Shown in pieces: positions 33,379-43,283 of a DNA stretch of 64,000 nucleotides. Made by a program: the position numbers and the translations under genes. Below the pieces are notes generated by a model, which was not told the origin of the DNA, did no database searches, and saw only the letters and a program-made list of their open reading frames with translations. Source of the DNA: Stenotrophomonas africana. Lineage in GTDB: Bacteria; Pseudomonadota; Gammaproteobacteria; Xanthomonadales; Xanthomonadaceae. The first letter of the stretch is position 1. Every line of letters starts with the position of its first letter. The stretch is taken from contig NZ_JABEME010000006.1 in assembly GCF_013004645.1 (NCBI RefSeq), positions 186,001-250,000 of the forward strand, given 5' to 3'.

Positions 33379-34470
33379 ATGGGTATCAAATGCGGCATCG
33401 TCGGCCTGCCCAACGTCGGCAAGTCGACCCTGTTCAATGCGCTGACCAAGGCGGGTATCGCCGCGGCGAACTTCCCGTTCTGCACCATCGAGCCGAACGT
33501 CGGCATCGTGCCGGTGCCGGATCCGCGCCTGAACGAGCTGGCAGCGATCATCAACCCGCAGAAGGTCATCCCGACCGCGGTCGAGTTCGTCGACATTGCC
33601 GGCCTGGTGGCCGGTGCCGCCAGCGGTGAAGGCCTGGGCAACAAGTTCCTGGCACACATCCGCGAAGTCGATGCGATCACCCACGTGGTGCGCTGCTTCG
33701 AGAACGCCGACGTCATCCACGTCAACAACAAGGTCGACCCGATCTCGGACATCGAAACCATCGATACCGAACTGGCGCTGGCCGACCTCGACAGCGTCGA
33801 GAAGGCGCTGAACCGTGCCGAGCGCGCCGCCAAGGGCGGTGACAAGGACGCCGCGGCGCGCAAGCCGGTGCTGGCCAAGCTGCAGGCCGCGCTGTCGGAT
33901 GGCAAGGCCGGTCGCTCGGCGGGCCTGGACGAGGAAGAGAAGGCGCTGGTACGCGATCTGTTCCTGCTGACCCTGAAGCCGGTGATGTATATCGCCAACG
34001 TGCTGGAAGACGGTTTCGAGAACAACCCGCACCTGGACGCCGTGCGCGCGCACGCCGCCGCCGAAGGCGCGCAGGTGGTGCCGGTGTCGGCCGCGATCGA
34101 AGAAGAGCTGTCGCAGCTGGATGACGAAGACCGCGATACCTTCCTGGCCGACCTGGGCCTGAGCGAGCCGGGCCTGAACCGCGTGATCAACGCGGCCTAC
34201 AGCCTGCTCGGCCTGCAGACCTACTTCACCGCTGGCGTGAAGGAAGTCCGCGCGTGGACCGTGCGCAAGGGCGCTACCGCCCCGCAGGCCGCCGCGGTCA
34301 TCCACACCGACTTCGAGAAGGGCTTCATCCGCGCCGAGACCATCGCGTATGACGACTTCATCAAGTACAAGGGCGAAGCTGGCGCCAAGGAAGCCGGTCG
34401 CCTGCGCCTGGAAGGCAAGGAATACCGCGTGCAGGAAGGCGACATCCTGCACTTCCGCTTCAACGTCTGA
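33379..34470 (+). CDS. ychF: Redox-regulated ATPase/GTPase YchF
   Basis: 363 residues, the exact usual length. Obg-family P-loop [16 protein letters not shown], with the ATP-favouring G4 replacement NVLED, switch region [13 protein letters not shown], and a C-terminal TGS-like domain ([28 protein letters not shown]). Ribosome-associated. Start at MGIKCG; earlier in-frame codons have no support. Terminator just downstream. Confidence 0.96.
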   Translation: MGIKCGIVGLPNVGKSTLFNALTKAGIAAANFPFCTIEPNVGIVPVPDPRLNELAAIINPQKVIPTAVEFVDIAGLVAGAASGEGLGNKFLAHIREVDAITHVVRCFENADVIHVNNKVDPISDIETIDTELALADLDSVEKALNRAERAAKGGDKDAAARKPVLAKLQAALSDGKAGRSAGLDEEEKALVRDLFLLTLKPVMYIANVLEDGFENNPHLDAVRAHAAAEGAQVVPVSAAIEEELSQLDDEDRDTFLADLGLSEPGLNRVINAAYSLLGLQTYFTAGVKEVRAWTVRKGATAPQAAAVIHTDFEKGFIRAETIAYDDFIKYKGEAGAKEAGRLRLEGKEYRVQEGDILHFRFNV

Positions 34471-34493
34471 TCCAGCGGCAGCGGATCGACCCC

Positions 34494-34520
34494 GAACGCC
34501 CCGCCTTGCGCGGGGCGTTC
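34494..34520 (+). terminator. ychF terminator
   Basis: gaacgccccgc, 5-base loop, gcggggcgttc: 11-bp perfect stem 23 bases after the stop, followed by gcgtttc. Confidence 0.75.
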
Positions 34521-34533
34521 GCGTTTCTGGCGA

Positions 34534-34940
34534 TGGACAAAAAATCACCACGCTGCGAAACGCTTGCGGCGTGACGTTCGCCGGCACTTGTCCACAGCAA
34601 ACTCCCATCGCTTTCCACGCCAGGTGTGGAAAACCGACGAACCTGATGTAGAGCCGAGCCCATGCTCGGCTGATGCCCGCCGGAGCCGAGCGTGGGCCCG
34701 GCTCTACAAGGGGCTCGCCCGCGCGACCTGGACAAATTTTCACCGCGCTTCGAAACGCCTGCGGTGCAATGCTCGCACCCACTTGTCCACATCAAGTTCC
34801 CATCGCTCTCCACGTACCGTGTGGAAAACAATCGGGGCCATGGACAAAAAATCACCACGTCCGGAAACGCCTGCACCGCAACGCTCGAACCCACTTGTCC
34901 ACACCAAGTTCCCATTGCTTTCCACGTGTGGTGTGGAAAA
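34534..34940 (+). repeat. Three 100-bp direct repeats with DnaA-box-like elements
   Basis: Units 34534-34633, 34729-34828 and 34841-34940 are each exactly 100 bp in the same orientation. Each opens with tggacaa (+1), has ttgtccaca at +55, and closes with tgtggaaaa at +92 (offsets identical in all three). tgtggaaaa is the complement of ttttccaca, which fits the E. coli DnaA-box consensus TTWTNCACA; ttgtccaca differs at one position. Units 1 and 2 are separated by 95 bp holding a SMAG pair, units 2 and 3 by 12 bp. The 585-bp gap from ychF to the receptor gene contains no coding sequence. Confidence 0.85.
34648..34707. repeat. SMAG-type pair inserted between direct-repeat units 1 and 2
   Basis: gtagagccgagcccatgctc at the left is answered by gagcgtgggcccggctctac at the right: an inverted GTAG pair of the agccgagc type. 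Confidence 0.85.
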
Positions 34941-34959
34941 CCCCAGATGGCCCGCTCTG

Positions 34960-34987
34960 GTAGTCGCCCACCAAGGTGGGCATCTAC
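34960..34987. repeat. Single SMAG-type palindrome (gcccacc core)
   Basis: gtagtcgcccacc, aa, ggtgggcatctac, located between the third 100-bp unit and the receptor-gene terminator. Confidence 0.75.
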
Positions 34988-35001
34988 CAGAACCGCAAAC
35001 A

Positions 35002-35028
35002 ACAAGGCCCGCCAGTGGCGGGCCTTGT
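35002..35028 (-). terminator. Terminator of the TonB-dependent receptor gene
   Basis: acaaggcccgcc, 3-base loop, ggcgggccttgt: 12-bp perfect stem. Read on the minus strand it follows the receptor stop by 27 bases and is followed by tgtttg. Confidence 0.8.
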
Positions 35029-35055
35029 CGTCCACGTTCTGCAATGCGGCGTGCC

Positions 35056-37794
35056 TTACAGCGCGCTGCCACCGAACTTGTGGGTGTACTGCAGGTTGAT
35101 GGTGCGGCCGACGCTGTCGAACCAGGACACGTCGTAGTACGGATAGGCCGTATAGGTGAGGTCCTTCGGCGGCATCTTGTTGAACACATTGACCAGCGAC
35201 AGCGACAGGCGCGAGTGGTCGTCGAAGCGGTACTGCAGCGAAGCGTTGTAGCGGTACGTCGCCTTGATGTACGGGCTGTCACCGCTGTCCCACGTGAATA
35301 CCTGGTCGTAGCTGTCCGAGGTCGGCAGCTTGCCGAGGCGCGAGCCGTACACCGTTGCCGACCACGCATCCCTCTCCCAGGTCACGCTCAGGCTGGTCTT
35401 GGTGCGCGGGATGTCGAAGTTGCTGTTGACCGCGAACTGGTCCTGGATCGGATCACCCGGATAACGCTGGAAGTCATGCTTTTTCACCCAGGTGTGGGTG
35501 CCGTTGAGGATGAAATCACCGATGCCGGTCTGCAGGCGGTAGCGCAGGCCAACGTCGATGCCGGAGGTGGACTCGCGCGCAACGTTGATCGGCGCCACGC
35601 GCACGCCATACAGGCGCCCGTCGTTGCTGCGGGTGATGCGTGCGAGCGCATCTACGCAGGTCGGCGAGTTGACGTCGGCAGTACCCAGGCGGCAGTTCGC
35701 TTCACTGGCCAGGATCGTGCGCACGTCCATGTCCTGCACCTGCTTGCGCATGTCGATGTCAAACCAGTCCACCGACAGATCCAGGCCGATCGCCGGCGAC
35801 CAGACGAAGCCGGCACTCCACGAGGTGCTGGTTTCCGGGTCGAGCTGGCGGTTGCCGGTGCGGCTGCGGATCAGGTTGCGTTCGTAGTCGGCGCAGTCCG
35901 TGGCACCGTCGGCGCGACAGCTGTACAGGTCTTCGGCGGTGGTCTCGTCGTTGCCCGGTCCGGCGAACACATAGTGCAGGTCCGGTGCGCGGAACGCGGT
36001 GCCGTACGAGCCACGCACCAGCAGGGTGTCGATCGGGCGCCATTCCAGGCCGCCGCTCCAGGTCGCCTTGCCGATGGTGTGGCCGGAATAGCGGTACTGG
36101 TCGTAGCGGCCGGCCACGCTCAGGTTGACCGTCTCGTGCAGCGGCATGCGCAGCTCGGCCGCCGTGGCCCAGCGGTTGCGCGAGCCCTGGCCGTCCGAAT
36201 CCTTCCAGCTGTAATAGTAGTACTGGGTGGCCAGCGGGTCGGGATTGAGCGAGTACGCCTGCTGGCCCACTTCCACGGTCGCGGCGAAACCGGCATCGCC
36301 CCCCGGCAGGCCGAACAGCGCGGAGTTGGTCAGCGTGAACGCAGCCGTCTCGGTGCGCGACTTCGGGGTGTAGGTGGTGCGCGCCGCGATCGAGTCGTAC
36401 TCGGCGCGGGTCAGCGGCCGGTACAGGCGTGACGGATCGGCGTTGTAGATCGGGAAACCGTCGTCGTCCACGCCCAGCTGCGGGCCGAGGAACAGGTCGT
36501 TGGCCTTGGCGGCAATGATCTGTGCCCAGCTGATCCGCGACTGGTACTGCGAATGGCTCAATGCCGCTTCGTAATCCCAGTTGCCGGTCAGGTTGCCCTT
36601 GAAGCCGGTGGTCACGCTGAAGGTCTTCTGCGTGCTGCGCACCATCGCATTGCGCAGGCCACCCATTTCCTCGGGTGAGAACTGGCGCTGCCAGAACTCG
36701 ATCTCGCCGGTGGCTTCGTTGTTGAAGTAACCCGACTCATCGCCGTTGGCGTCCATCCGGCCCCACTTGGTGACGTCGCGCATCAGCGACATCGTGTGGT
36801 AGCCCAGCTGCACATCGGCGAACCACTGCTGGCCATTGTCGAAGTCGTAGCTCAGCGAGGCGTAGCCATTGGCACCACGGCGCTTGCTGAGGATGGTGCC
36901 GTAGCCGATCGAGCTGTCACTTCCGCAGTAATAGCCATAGCGCGGGCGGTAGGCGCGGTAGGTGCTGCCTTGGTTCTGCCCAGCCAGCGCTTCGCAGGTG
37001 GCCGCGCCCGGGTCCAGGTAGTCATCGTTGTAGTCGGTGCGCAGGTAAGCGCGGCGGGCGATGCGCGAGCCCTCTGTCGGGCCGTCCTGGGTCGAATCCT
37101 GGATATCGCGCTCGTACGCCCACAGCGGGGTCTGCGATTGCAGCTCAACGCTGTACACCGCGTTGAAATTGCCGCGGCTGAAACCGCTGGCCAGGCTCAT
37201 GTCGAACGACTCGCCACCGCCTTCGCTGGTGGTGCCCATGCGCATGTCGATGGTGGTGCCGTCGGCCTTCTTCTTCAGGATGAAGTTGACCACGCCGGCG
37301 ATCGCGTCCGAGCCGTAGATGGCCGAGGCGCTGCCGGTCAGCACTTCGATGCGCTCGATCATCCCCAGCGGGATGTTGGAGACATCGGTGAAGTTGCTGC
37401 GGCCCTTGAACGGCATCGGGAAGTCGGCGATGCGGCGGCCATTGACCAGTACCAGCGTGTGGTTCGGGCCCAGGCCGCGCAGGTCCACCTGCTGGGCGCC
37501 CGGCGAGAAATCGGCGCCACTGGAAGACTGCTGGCTCTGCGTCTCACCGCCGTTCTGGGTCATCGCACGCAGCACGTCCGGCACGCTGGTGAAGCCGCTG
37601 GAGCGGATCTGTTCGGCGTTGATCACCGTGATCGGGGCGGGGCCTTCCACCTGGGCGCGCGGAATGCGCGAACCGGTGACCTGCACCGCATCCAGTTGTC
37701 GAACCGAGGAGGAAGCCGGTGCCTGGGCCGCCGCAGAAGCAGCCACGCCCATCAACGCCAGCTGGATCGACCACGCCATCGCCTTTCTACGCAT
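35056..37794 (-). CDS. TonB-dependent outer-membrane receptor
   Basis: 912 residues. Signal peptide about 1-23 (WSIQLALMGVAASAAAQA). Plug domain about 35-170 with the TonB-box-like LDAVQVTGSRIP, APITVINAEQIRSSG, DLRGLGPNHTLVLVNGRRIA and the Ser/Gly-rich IEVLTGSASAIYGSDAIAGV. A long barrel follows, with TonB-receptor repeats near the end (LVNVFNKMPP). The C-terminus FGGSAL lacks the usual final aromatic, though GRTINLQYTHKF precedes it. It is divergent from a cyanophycinase and an isoaspartyl peptidase gene, suggesting uptake of acidic or beta-linked peptides; the substrate is inferred. It has its own terminator. Confidence 0.92.
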   Translation of the reverse strand: MRRKAMAWSIQLALMGVAASAAAQAPASSSVRQLDAVQVTGSRIPRAQVEGPAPITVINAEQIRSSGFTSVPDVLRAMTQNGGETQSQQSSSGADFSPGAQQVDLRGLGPNHTLVLVNGRRIADFPMPFKGRSNFTDVSNIPLGMIERIEVLTGSASAIYGSDAIAGVVNFILKKKADGTTIDMRMGTTSEGGGESFDMSLASGFSRGNFNAVYSVELQSQTPLWAYERDIQDSTQDGPTEGSRIARRAYLRTDYNDDYLDPGAATCEALAGQNQGSTYRAYRPRYGYYCGSDSSIGYGTILSKRRGANGYASLSYDFDNGQQWFADVQLGYHTMSLMRDVTKWGRMDANGDESGYFNNEATGEIEFWQRQFSPEEMGGLRNAMVRSTQKTFSVTTGFKGNLTGNWDYEAALSHSQYQSRISWAQIIAAKANDLFLGPQLGVDDDGFPIYNADPSRLYRPLTRAEYDSIAARTTYTPKSRTETAAFTLTNSALFGLPGGDAGFAATVEVGQQAYSLNPDPLATQYYYYSWKDSDGQGSRNRWATAAELRMPLHETVNLSVAGRYDQYRYSGHTIGKATWSGGLEWRPIDTLLVRGSYGTAFRAPDLHYVFAGPGNDETTAEDLYSCRADGATDCADYERNLIRSRTGNRQLDPETSTSWSAGFVWSPAIGLDLSVDWFDIDMRKQVQDMDVRTILASEANCRLGTADVNSPTCVDALARITRSNDGRLYGVRVAPINVARESTSGIDVGLRYRLQTGIGDFILNGTHTWVKKHDFQRYPGDPIQDQFAVNSNFDIPRTKTSLSVTWERDAWSATVYGSRLGKLPTSDSYDQVFTWDSGDSPYIKATYRYNASLQYRFDDHSRLSLSLVNVFNKMPPKDLTYTAYPYYDVSWFDSVGRTINLQYTHKFGGSAL

Positions 37795-37924
37795 GAGGAA
37801 TTCTCGGAAATGAAGCCGGCCCGCAGAGGAGGGGCCCTGTCCCCCATTCAGATTTCCGGAATGGGCGCGCGCATTTAACGCCTTTTTTATGTCCTTGACT
37901 ACTGGACCCCTATCTGGCAAAGAG

Positions 37925-37938
37925 TGAAAACGCTTGCA
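37925..37938. promoter_or_regulatory. Candidate LacI/CcpA-type operator
   Basis: TGAAAACGCTTGCA matches the LacI-family operator pattern TGNAANCGNTNNCA, centred on CG. It lies in the 170-bp gap between the divergent receptor and cyanophycinase genes, ending 26 bases before the latter's start codon. TTGACT near 37895 may be a -35. No LacI-family regulator gene is in the window. Confidence 0.5.
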
Positions 37939-37964
37939 AGTGGATTCTGTTCAGGGAGATCAAG

Positions 37965-38984
37965 ATGCGACGCCTCCATCGGACCCTGCGTACCCCCTTT
38001 GCCTGGCTGGCGCTGCTGGTGTTGGCCATGCCGTTGGCCGCCCTTGCGCAGGACCTGCAGGGTCCGGGCTTCGCCTACTACGAAACCGGGGATCTCGACG
38101 CACCCCGGCCCGGTCCGCGCGCGCCAGCCATGATGCTGATGGGCGGTGGCGAATGGGTGCCGGAAGCCTTTCAGTGGTGGCTGAAGCAGGCCGGGAATGG
38201 CCGCGTGCTGATCCTGCGCGCTTCTGGCAGTGACGAGCTGCAGGACCGCCTGTATCGCGAGATCGGCGGGACCACCGCAGTGCAGACGCTGGTCTTCGAC
38301 AGCCGCCGCGGCGCCGACGATCCGGCCGTGCTGCGCGTGGTTGCCGCAGCTGATGCCATCTTCATTGCCGGTGGTGACCAGTCGCGCTACATCCGCTTCT
38401 GGAAGGGCACTGCGCTCAACCGCGCGCTGAACGCCCATGTGCGCGCCGGCAAGCCAATTGCCGGTACCAGCGCCGGGCTCGCCATCCTCGGTGGCTATGC
38501 CTACGGCGCGATGGACGGCGGCAGCATCACCTCCGCGGGTGCGCTGGCCGACCCGATGGGCAGCGCGGTGACCATGGACAGTGGCTTCCTGCAGATGCCT
38601 TACCTGCAGCGCGTGGTCACCGACACCCACTTCGACAAGCGCGATCGGCTCGGCCGCCTGATCGTGTTCGTGGCGCGCGCCGCCCAGGACAGCGGTGATC
38701 CCGACATCGTCGGCATCGGCGTTGATGAGGACACCGCCCTGTGCGTGGAGCCCGATGGCCAGGCCCAGGTCTACAGCGCCGATGGCGAAGGCAAGGTCTG
38801 GGTGGTCAGCCCCGGCCGTGATGCCGACCGTCTGGTGGAAGGCGAGCCGCTGCGCTTCCGTGCCGTCCCGGTAACCGTGGTCGCCAGTGGCAGCCGCATG
38901 CGCCTGGACGACGTCCAGGCCGACGCCGACTATCAGGCGGTGGCAGACATCAGCGACGGCGAGATGGAGTTCACCCTTCGGTAG
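37965..38984 (+). CDS. Exported cyanophycinase-like serine peptidase (S51)
   Basis: 339 residues. Sec signal about 1-29 (FAWLALLVLAMPLAALAQ). The class-I glutamine-amidotransferase-like fold of peptidase S51 is shown by IAGGDQSRYIRFW and the nucleophile elbow GTSAGLAILGG with Ser169. GGDQ plus this elbow is typical of cyanophycinases, which cut cyanophycin to beta-Asp-Arg dipeptides; other S51 members act on alpha-aspartyl peptides. AGGGAG 6 bases upstream supports the start. The TAG stop is the GTAG of the adjoining repeat. The following gene encodes an isoaspartyl peptidase, the next enzyme needed. Confidence 0.88.
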   Translation: MRRLHRTLRTPFAWLALLVLAMPLAALAQDLQGPGFAYYETGDLDAPRPGPRAPAMMLMGGGEWVPEAFQWWLKQAGNGRVLILRASGSDELQDRLYREIGGTTAVQTLVFDSRRGADDPAVLRVVAAADAIFIAGGDQSRYIRFWKGTALNRALNAHVRAGKPIAGTSAGLAILGGYAYGAMDGGSITSAGALADPMGSAVTMDSGFLQMPYLQRVVTDTHFDKRDRLGRLIVFVARAAQDSGDPDIVGIGVDEDTALCVEPDGQAQVYSADGEGKVWVVSPGRDADRLVEGEPLRFRAVPVTVVASGSRMRLDDVQADADYQAVADISDGEMEFTLR

Positions 38985-39050
38985 TGCCGGCCGCTGGCCG
39001 GCAACTCGCCTTCCCTGACGCGCCCCTTGCCGGCCAGCGGCCGGCACTAC
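38981..39050. repeat. SMAG-type REP pair within the peptidase operon
   Basis: Inverted pair with the ggccgctggcc core between the cyanophycinase-like and isoaspartyl peptidase genes. The first GTAG contains the TAG stop of the upstream gene (38982-38984). In an operon position it could tune mRNA stability rather than terminate. Confidence 0.9.
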
Positions 39051-39089
39051 CCTGCAATCCATTCCCTCGTCCTGCTGGAGACGTACCCG

Positions 39090-40106
39090 ATGAAACTGCG
39101 CCTGGCGCTGTCCGCACTGTTGTCCCTGCCCATGCTTGCCCAGGCCGCGCCGGCCACCTCACCGCTGCTGGTCATCCACGGTGGCGCCGGTGTCGAGCGC
39201 AAGGACCTGTCGCCGTCCGAAGAGAAGGCTGCGCGCGATGCGTTGCGCGCTGCGCTGCTGAAGGGCCATGCCGAACTGGCGGCCGGTCGCCCGGCGCTTG
39301 CAGCGGTCACTGCGGCGATCACCGTGCTGGAGGACGACCCCACCTTCAACGCCGGCAAGGGCGCAGTGTTCACCCACGACGGCCACAACGAGCTGGATGC
39401 GGCTGTCATGGACGGCGCAAGCCAGGCGGCGGGCGCGGTGGCAGGCGTCCAGCGCGTGCGCAACCCGATCCTGCTGGCGCAGACCGTGATGCAGAAATCC
39501 AGACACGTGATGATGGTCGGGCAGGGCGCCGAAGCCTTCGCGGTCGAGCAGGGCATGTCTCTGGTCGATCCCTCCTACTTCCGCACGGAGAAGCGCTGGC
39601 AGCAGCTGCAGCGTGCACTGAAGGAAGAGACCAGTGGCCAGGCACACGCCGATCTGGAGACCGCAAAGCACTTCGGGACCGTCGGTGCGGTCGCCTTGGA
39701 TGCACAGGGGCACCTGGCGGCCGGTACCTCCACCGGCGGCATGACCAACAAGCGCTATGGCCGGGTGGGTGACTCGCCGATCATCGGTGCAGGCACCTGG
39801 GCCGATGCGCGCTGTGCGGTATCGGGCACCGGCTGGGGCGAGTACTACATCCGCACTGCTGCCGCACACGAGATCTGCGCGCGCATGCGCTACCAGGGAC
39901 AGAGCCCGGAACAGGCAGGCAAGGGCGTGATCAACGAGGCGATTCCGCAGATGGGTGGCGACGGCGGTGCGATCGTGCTCGGCGCAGACGGCAAAATGGC
40001 CACGCCGTTCAACACCCAGGGCATGTATCGGGGCTGGATTGGCGCCGACGGTGTCCCTCATGTCGCAATTTTCGCCAACGAGACCCTGCCGGTCCCGGGG
40101 CAATAA
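39090..40106 (+). CDS. Exported isoaspartyl peptidase/L-asparaginase (Ntn-hydrolase)
   Basis: 338 residues. Signal peptide about 1-20 (LALSALLSLPMLAQA). Plant-type asparaginase fold: LLVIHGGAG at the start, NAGKGAVFTHDGHNELDAAV, and the autoprocessing site HFGTVGAVALD with Thr197 becoming the N-terminal nucleophile; TSTGGMTNKRYGRVGDSPIIGAGTWA completes the active site. It would split beta-aspartyl dipeptides such as beta-Asp-Arg released by the upstream cyanophycinase-like enzyme. Both enzymes carry signal peptides, implying periplasmic or extracellular degradation. Confidence 0.9.
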   Translation: MKLRLALSALLSLPMLAQAAPATSPLLVIHGGAGVERKDLSPSEEKAARDALRAALLKGHAELAAGRPALAAVTAAITVLEDDPTFNAGKGAVFTHDGHNELDAAVMDGASQAAGAVAGVQRVRNPILLAQTVMQKSRHVMMVGQGAEAFAVEQGMSLVDPSYFRTEKRWQQLQRALKEETSGQAHADLETAKHFGTVGAVALDAQGHLAAGTSTGGMTNKRYGRVGDSPIIGAGTWADARCAVSGTGWGEYYIRTAAAHEICARMRYQGQSPEQAGKGVINEAIPQMGGDGGAIVLGADGKMATPFNTQGMYRGWIGADGVPHVAIFANETLPVPGQ

Positions 40107-40158
40107 CCTTGCGTATCAATGGGTTTGCGACAGCGTGTGAAAAAAGTGGAAAAAAGCG

Positions 40159-40187
40159 TTGACAGCCCCCCGTCCCATCAGCAGAAT
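40159..40187 (+). promoter_or_regulatory. Probable promoter of the tRNA-tuf operon
   Basis: TTGACA (40159-40164), 17-base spacer, CAGAAT (40182-40187, 4 of 6 to TATAAT), then a GC-rich stretch before the predicted start, as in stringently controlled tRNA promoters. Lies 57 bases upstream of tRNA-Tyr. Confidence 0.6.
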
Positions 40188-40243
40188 AAGCGGCTCACCA
40201 CCACACACCGCAACGCTTCGGCGGCAACGGAATGGGGTGGTAA

Positions 40244-40329
40244 GGAGGGATACCCAAGCGGCCAACGGGGGCAGACTGTAAATCTGCTGGCTTACGCCTT
40301 CGGTGGTTCGAATCCACCTCCCTCCACCA
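40244..40329 (+). tRNA. tRNA-Tyr (GTA)
   Basis: Class II tRNA with a long variable arm. Acceptor ggaggga/tccctcc, anticodon GTA at 40278-40280, T-arm ggtggttcgaatccacc, discriminator A and encoded CCA. Confidence 0.96.
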
Positions 40330-40353
40330 GTTTCACGTTGTGACATTCCCGGC

Positions 40354-40427
<74 letters not shown>

Positions 40428-40476
40428 TTGAATGAACTTTGAATATTATCGAGTTCATGTCATAATGCAAAACTCG

Positions 40477-40552
<76 letters not shown>

Positions 40553-40593
40553 TCTTAAGCATCACCTCTCAGACGAATTCGAGATAAGCAGCC

Positions 40594-41784
<1,191 letters not shown>

Positions 41785-41886
41785 GCCTGCAGTACCGGTG
41801 GTTGCATAGCGCCGCCGGTTACGCGAATGGCGGGCCGGGAACCTCGGTCCGCCTTCGCCGTCTAAGGGAAGGCAAGTTTTCAACGT

Positions 41887-41962
<76 letters not shown>

Positions 41963-42011
41963 TCTGCCCACCTTATCCAGCGGCCTGGGCCGCTAAAGCA
42001 GACACAGCCTG

Positions 42012-42425
42012 ATGAATAGCAAGATCGAACACTCCAAGGACAACTCCGCCAACGGTGGAGATATCGTCAAGTATGTCGCCGCATCGCTGCTGGTGCTGGC
42101 CGGTCTGTTCGTCTGGTTCTGGTTCTCCGCCGACTCTGGTCGCGCCGCCCAGCTGGGCGCGTGGGCAGGTCAGCTGCGTGCGTTGGCGGTCGTGGTCGGT
42201 CTGGTTGGCGGTATCGGCGTGTTCATGCTGACCGGCAAGGGGCGCGACACCCGCGAATTCCTCTCCGAGTCGCGCTTTGAACTGCGCAAGGTGGTCTGGC
42301 CGACGCGCCAGGAAGCCATCCGCATGACGTGGGTCGTGATCGTCGTGGTGCTCATCCTCAGCCTGTTGCTGGGTGGCTTCGACTTCCTGATCCAGAAACT
42401 GACTCAGTGGTTCCTGAGCCGCTAA
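42012..42425 (+). CDS. secE: Preprotein translocase subunit SecE
   Basis: 137 residues with three transmembrane helices ([34 protein letters not shown] and [20 protein letters not shown]), as in the longer gammaproteobacterial SecE. The cytoplasmic hinge [20 protein letters not shown] is the conserved SecY-contact element. Essential part of SecYEG. nusG follows after 10 bases. Confidence 0.95.
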   Translation: MNSKIEHSKDNSANGGDIVKYVAASLLVLAGLFVWFWFSADSGRAAQLGAWAGQLRALAVVVGLVGGIGVFMLTGKGRDTREFLSESRFELRKVVWPTRQEAIRMTWVVIVVVLILSLLLGGFDFLIQKLTQWFLSR

Positions 42426-42435
42426 GGAGAATTGC

Positions 42436-42996
42436 ATGAAGCGTTGGTACGTCGTTCACGCCTATTCGGGCTTCGAGAAGTCGGTGGCGCAGGCTCTGCG
42501 CGATCGCATCGTCCGTGACGGCATGGAAGAGCGCTTCGGCGACGTCCTGGTCCCGACCGAGGAAGTGGTCGAGATGCGCGCTGGCCAGAAGCGCCGCTCC
42601 GAGCGCAAGTTCTTCCCGGGTTACGTGCTGGTCCAGATCGAGACCCATGAAGAAGCCGGCATTCCGCGCATCGACAACGAAAGCTGGCACCTGGTCAAGG
42701 AAACCCCGCGCGTGATGGGCTTCATCGGCGGTACCGCCGATCGTCCGCTGCCGATCGCCGATTCCGAGGCCGAAGCCATCCTGAACCGCGTTCAGGAAGG
42801 TGTCGAGAAGCCGCGCCCGAAGGTGCTGTTCGAACCGGGCCAGATGGTCCGCGTCACCGATGGCCCGTTCAACGATTTCAATGGCGTCGTCGAAGAAGTC
42901 AACTACGAGAAGAGCCGTCTGCGCGTCTCGGTGCTGATCTTCGGTCGCGCTACTCCGGTCGAGCTTGAGTTCGGCCAGGTCGAAAAGGCCGTCTGA
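42436..42996 (+). CDS. nusG: Transcription termination/antitermination factor NusG
   Basis: 186 residues. The NGN domain starts [30 protein letters not shown] and the C-terminal KOW domain ([19 protein letters not shown]) follow. Couples RNA polymerase to Rho or the ribosome. Strong site aaggag 5 bases upstream of the ATG. Ends the tRNA-tuf-secE unit. Confidence 0.97.
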   Translation: MKRWYVVHAYSGFEKSVAQALRDRIVRDGMEERFGDVLVPTEEVVEMRAGQKRRSERKFFPGYVLVQIETHEEAGIPRIDNESWHLVKETPRVMGFIGGTADRPLPIADSEAEAILNRVQEGVEKPRPKVLFEPGQMVRVTDGPFNDFNGVVEEVNYEKSRLRVSVLIFGRATPVELEFGQVEKAV

Positions 42997-43004
42997 CCAG
43001 TCTT

Positions 43005-43057
43005 GTAGAGTCGAGCTTGCTCGACTTTGCTGATCAGTCGAGCAAGCTCGACTCTAC
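43005..43057. repeat. SMAG-type pair (agtcgagc core)
   Basis: gtagagtcgagcttgctcgac mirrored by gtcgagcaagctcgactctac, 9 bases after the nusG stop. Confidence 0.85.
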
Positions 43058-43065
43058 GGAACCAG

Positions 43066-43095
43066 AAACCGGGCCTTGCCCGGTTTCGTTCGTTT
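43066..43095 (+). terminator. nusG terminator
   Basis: aaaccgggc, ctt-type loop, gcccggttt then cgttcgttt: a 9-bp stem with a T-rich tail between nusG and the rplK leader. Confidence 0.85.
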
Positions 43096-43283
43096 ATGTG
43101 CCGCTTCAGGCATGTGAAGAAAAAACCTGATATAGTGCGCGGCTCCCCGCTGGGAAGCCAGCAGGACGAGGCCGCCGCAAGGTGGCCTTCAGCATGATTT
43201 CAAAACGCGATGCCGGGACGCGTGATTCCCGGTCCGATGGGGAGCCTGTTGTCGAAAGGCGCTAGCACCCGGAGAGCACTCAC

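Noticed and set aside
34534..34940. Possible CRISPR array
   Set aside because: Only three units, each 100 bp long, with unequal gaps (95 and 12 bp), one of which is a SMAG pair; no cas genes.
34534..34940. Possible replication origin
   Set aside because: DnaA-box-like sequences are present, but there is no dnaA, dnaN, gyrB or rpmH nearby and no obvious AT-rich unwinding element.
36796..37878. 360-codon plus-strand frame opposite the TonB receptor gene
   Set aside because: Low-complexity translation antisense to a clearly coding gene; shadow frame.
43103..43136. Promoter hexamers upstream of rplK
   Set aside because: tatagt is a plausible -10, but no -35 at 16-18 bases could be supported.
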